Positions 13,865 through 15,914 of a stretch of DNA of 15,914 nt are shown here, in pieces. Position 1 is the stretch's first letter. Each line of letters begins with the position of its first letter. The position numbers and the translations under genes were made by a program. The stretch lies in assembly GCA_046582475.1 (NCBI GenBank), contig JAYGEH010000174.1, positions 1 through 15,914 of the forward strand, in the 5' to 3' direction. The stretch comes from GCA-2687515 sp046582475. Its GTDB lineage: Bacteria > Pseudomonadota > Alphaproteobacteria > Rhodospirillales > UBA2165. Under the pieces are notes generated by a model, which was not told the DNA's origin, ran no database searches, and saw nothing but the letters and a program-made list of their open reading frames with translations.

Positions 13865-14971
13865 ATGGCCGATAACGATAGCGGCAACACGTTCAAGATC
13901 GGCATCTTTGCCGCCAATTGTTCCGGCGGCATTGCCACCACGACGGTGCCGGAGCGTTGGCAGCCGACCTGGGAAAACAATATCGCCATCGCCCAAATGG
14001 CCGATAAGGCCGGGCTCGAATTTATGCTGCCCCTCGGCCGCTGGGCCGGCTATGGCGGCGAGACCGATCACAACGGCACCTCGTTCGAGACCATCATCTG
14101 GGCCGGCGGCATCCTGGCGGCTACCGAGCGCATCATCGCCTTTTCAACCCTGCATGTGGCGCTGATCAACCCGATATTCGCCGCCAAGCAGATCGTCACC
14201 GCCGATCATATCGGCAACGGCCGCTTCGGGCTCAACATCGTCTGCGGCTGGAACGAAGACGAGTTCGGCATGTTCGGCATCAGCCTGGCCGAGCACGGCC
14301 GCCGCTACGAGCAGGGCGAGGAATGGCTAAATATCTGCAAGCGTATCTGGACCGAAGCCGAGCCCTTTGATTTCGACGGCGCGTTTTACCAATTGAAGAA
14401 TGTGCGCGCCGAGCCGAAACCGGTGAGCGATCCGTGGCCCTTGATCATGAACGCCGGCGGCTCCCCGGCCGGGCGCGAATTCGCCGCGCGCAACGCCGAT
14501 TACCTGTTTCGCGGCATCACAACAGCAGAAGCCGGACGCCAAGACATCGCCGGCGTGCACGCCGATGCAAAAGCACTGGGGCGCGAGTTGGAAGTGTTCA
14601 CGAACGCCTATGTGGTGTGCCGGCCGACGGTGAAAGAAGCCGAGGAATATCATCATTACTACGCCGTGGAACATGCCGACGAAGGCGCCGTGGACCGCAT
14701 GTTCACCGGGCGTGGCATCAAGGATGATCCCAATCTGACGGATGCGGTCAAGGCCGCAATGAAACTCCGCATCGCCGCCGGCAACAGCGCCTATCCGATC
14801 ATCGGCGATCCCGATAGCGTCGTTGCGCAGATGCAGGAACTCAGCGATATGGGCCTTTCCGGTATCGCCATGGGTCTGGTAAATTACGTGGATCACTTTC
14901 CCTATTTCCGGGACCAGGTTCTGCCCCGGCTGGCGCGGGCGGGGCTGCGCAAGGAGGTTAAAAATGGCTGA
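13865..14971 (+). CDS. LLM-class flavin-dependent monooxygenase (RutA/SfnG-like)
   Basis: A 368-residue bacterial-luciferase-like (LLM) TIM-barrel protein that uses reduced FMN and oxygen. Landmarks are the first strand KIGIFAANCSGG (11-22), RWAGYGGETDHNGTSFE (59-75), the family signature GNGRFGLNIVCGWNEDEFGMFG (117-138, key residues only) and MNAGGSPAGREFAAR (195-209). The overall pattern is closest to the pyrimidine ring-opening oxygenase RutA and dimethylsulfone monooxygenase SfnG. LLM enzymes open N-heterocycles, oxidise sulfones and sulfonates, and cleave other small molecules, so the substrate is open. No FMN reductase gene is recognised in the window. A GGGAG ribosome site precedes the ATG. 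Its last 8 bases overlap the next gene's start. It is the best candidate here for the oxygen-dependent upper-pathway step, in place of a classical ring-cleavage dioxygenase. Confidence 0.87.
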   Translation: MADNDSGNTFKIGIFAANCSGGIATTTVPERWQPTWENNIAIAQMADKAGLEFMLPLGRWAGYGGETDHNGTSFETIIWAGGILAATERIIAFSTLHVALINPIFAAKQIVTADHIGNGRFGLNIVCGWNEDEFGMFGISLAEHGRRYEQGEEWLNICKRIWTEAEPFDFDGAFYQLKNVRAEPKPVSDPWPLIMNAGGSPAGREFAARNADYLFRGITTAEAGRQDIAGVHADAKALGRELEVFTNAYVVCRPTVKEAEEYHHYYAVEHADEGAVDRMFTGRGIKDDPNLTDAVKAAMKLRIAAGNSAYPIIGDPDSVVAQMQELSDMGLSGIAMGLVNYVDHFPYFRDQVLPRLARAGLRKEVKNG

Positions 14972-15716
14972 TACCCAAGATGCAAAACCGCTGGGCTGGC
15001 GGGCCCGTTTCGGCGTCATAATCCCGACCGTGAACACGGTAACCGAGCCGGAATTCCATGCCATGGCGCCGGACGGCGTGACCAGCCATTTCACCCGCAT
15101 GCCGATCCATTTCCACCCGGAAGAAGATGATTTCAAGGAACTGATGGACGATCTGGAAATCCGGCTGATTGAGCTCAAAACCTGCGGCTCCACCATCGTC
15201 GCCTATAACTGCACGGTCGGCTCCATGGCCTGCCCGGCGGATATGCTGAAAGCCAAGCTGGAAGGCGTCACCGGCGCGCCGGCGGTGGCCACGGCGGCAT
15301 CGGTTTTGAAGGCGTTGGAGGTGCTCGGTGTCAAACGCATATCCATGGCGACGCCTTACTCAGAGGAAACCAACGAGCACGAAAAAGAATATTTGGCCGC
15401 GCACGGCATCGAGGTCGTGGCCATGGCCGGCTTTGATTTTTCCAAATCCGGCGATGGCGGCGCGCAGGGATCGGACTGGGCCGCCGTGGCGCCGGGCGAA
15501 GCCCTGGCCCACGCCCGCTCCGTTGACCGCCCGGAAGCCGAGGCGGTTTTCATAAGCTGCGCCAACTTCGGCTCCGCCGGCATCGCCCAGCAATTGGAGG
15601 ACGAGATCGGCAAGCCGGTGATCACGTCGAACGTCTCCACCTTCTGGGCCGGCCTCCGCGCCGGCGGTATCGACGACAAGATCGAAGGCTACGGGCGGCT
15701 GTTTTCGGAACATTGA
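14964..15716 (+). CDS. Maleate cis-trans isomerase / Asp-Glu racemase superfamily protein
   Basis: A 250-residue protein of the group containing maleate isomerase and arylmalonate decarboxylase. Two catalytic-type cysteines are present, C83 in AYNCTVGS and C199 in ISCANFGS, 116 residues apart, matching the two-cysteine arrangement of maleate isomerase (C76/C194 type). FGVIIPTVNTVTEPEF (16-31) matches the N-terminal substrate loop of maleate isomerases. It could isomerise a cis-unsaturated dicarboxylate, such as maleate or a substituted analogue, to the trans form. A strong AAGGAGG (14951-14957), inside the LLM gene, sits 6 bases before the ATG, and the reading frames overlap by 8 bases, so expression is tightly linked to the LLM monooxygenase. 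A decarboxylase or racemase of a related acid remains possible because one family fold covers all these activities. Confidence 0.86.
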   Translation: MADTQDAKPLGWRARFGVIIPTVNTVTEPEFHAMAPDGVTSHFTRMPIHFHPEEDDFKELMDDLEIRLIELKTCGSTIVAYNCTVGSMACPADMLKAKLEGVTGAPAVATAASVLKALEVLGVKRISMATPYSEETNEHEKEYLAAHGIEVVAMAGFDFSKSGDGGAQGSDWAAVAPGEALAHARSVDRPEAEAVFISCANFGSAGIAQQLEDEIGKPVITSNVSTFWAGLRAGGIDDKIEGYGRLFSEH

Positions 15717-15741
15717 GCGGGATGCGCCTCCGGGGAAACAT

Positions 15742-15914
15742 ATGAGCGATCAATCCATGCAGCGCCGGCTGGCCGCCATCCTGGCCGCCGACGTGGTCAG
15801 CTACACGCGGCTGATGGAGGAAGACACCGACGGCACGGTGGTTGCCTGGCGCGCTGCCCGCGACGATGTGATCGAGCCTCTGGTGGCCGAGCGCTCGGGC
15901 CGGGTGGTGAAGCT
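15742..15914 (+). CDS. Class III adenylate/guanylate cyclase, N-terminal fragment (3' end cut off)
   Basis: The window ends 57 codons into this gene. The visible residues include RRLAAILAADVVSYTRLMEE, followed by a helix and an ERSGRVVK stretch, which is the standard start of class III nucleotide cyclase catalytic domains in alphaproteobacteria; the aspartate in AADVVSY is the first metal-binding residue. It has no signal peptide at its start. Such proteins often continue into TPR repeats or other sensor domains, which cannot be seen here. CGGGGAA just before the ATG may serve as the ribosome site. It begins 25 bases after the isomerase stop on the same strand and no terminator is seen between them, so it may be co-transcribed with the catabolic operon or mark the operon's edge. 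Confidence 0.82.
   Translation, partial: MSDQSMQRRLAAILAADVVSYTRLMEEDTDGTVVAWRAARDDVIEPLVAERSGRVVK

Noticed and set aside
14327..15196. Minus-strand open frame of 289 codons across the LLM/isomerase junction
   Set aside because: Overlaps two strongly supported + strand genes that share a perfect AAGGAGG ribosome site at the junction; no motif seen.
1..15914. CRISPR array, tRNA, rRNA, insertion sequence or phage remnants
   Set aside because: No spaced repeat array, cloverleaf, rRNA core sequence, transposase or integrase motif, or terminal inverted repeats were recognised on reading both strands.

Overview
The window is GC-rich bacterial DNA packed with genes. The proteins look proteobacterial, most likely an alphaproteobacterium; that placement is inferred from the general look of the proteins and from a perfect FNR/FixK-type box, not from a marker gene. 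I see no rRNA, tRNA, CRISPR array, insertion sequence or phage gene. It reads as a chromosomal catabolic gene cluster for an aromatic or heterocyclic acid.

Layout. (1) Positions 1-1007: 3' part of a + strand MFS exporter, whose end overlaps the next gene tail to tail. (2) Positions 994-4002: a minus-strand operon, in transcription order an HpcH/HpaI-type aldolase, 4-oxalomesaconate hydratase (LigJ), a secreted monohaem cytochrome c and a SAM methyltransferase. (3) Positions 4003-4128: a divergent control region with a perfect TTGAT-N4-ATCAA palindrome. (4) Positions 4129-9179: a + strand operon with an FAH-family hydrolase, an LVIVD-repeat beta-propeller, a GFA-type zinc protein, an extended SDR reductase and an MmgE/PrpD-family protein. 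(5) Positions 9180-9450: a 271-base AT-richer gap with 20-bp-periodic repeats and a good sigma70-like promoter. (6) Positions 9451-15716: a + strand operon with 4-oxalomesaconate tautomerase (LigU/GalD type), 2-pyrone-4,6-dicarboxylate lactonase (LigI type), a Rieske protein, an MBL-fold hydrolase, a zinc-independent quinone oxidoreductase-like MDR, an LLM flavin monooxygenase and a maleate isomerase/Asp-Glu racemase-family protein. (7) From 15742: the start of a class III nucleotide cyclase, cut by the window edge.

How the genes fit together. LigI, LigU and LigJ are three consecutive enzymes of the protocatechuate 4,5-cleavage (and gallate) lower pathway: 2-pyrone-4,6-dicarboxylate -> 4-oxalomesaconate -> its tautomer -> 4-carboxy-4-hydroxy-2-oxoadipate. 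The usual LigK aldolase is not in the window, but an HpcH/HpaI-type class II aldolase lies immediately upstream of ligJ and could do the final cleavage to pyruvate and oxaloacetate. No ring-cleavage dioxygenase (LigAB) or LigC is present. Instead there is an LLM flavin monooxygenase, a maleate-isomerase-like protein, an FAH hydrolase, a PrpD-type protein, an SDR, an MDR reductase, an MBL hydrolase and a lone Rieske protein. The most interesting reading is an undescribed upper pathway that feeds an unusual substrate into the LigI-LigU-LigJ module, with one half under a possible oxygen-responsive FNR/FixK-type regulator and the other under a regulator that binds tandem repeats. The substrate cannot be determined from this sequence.
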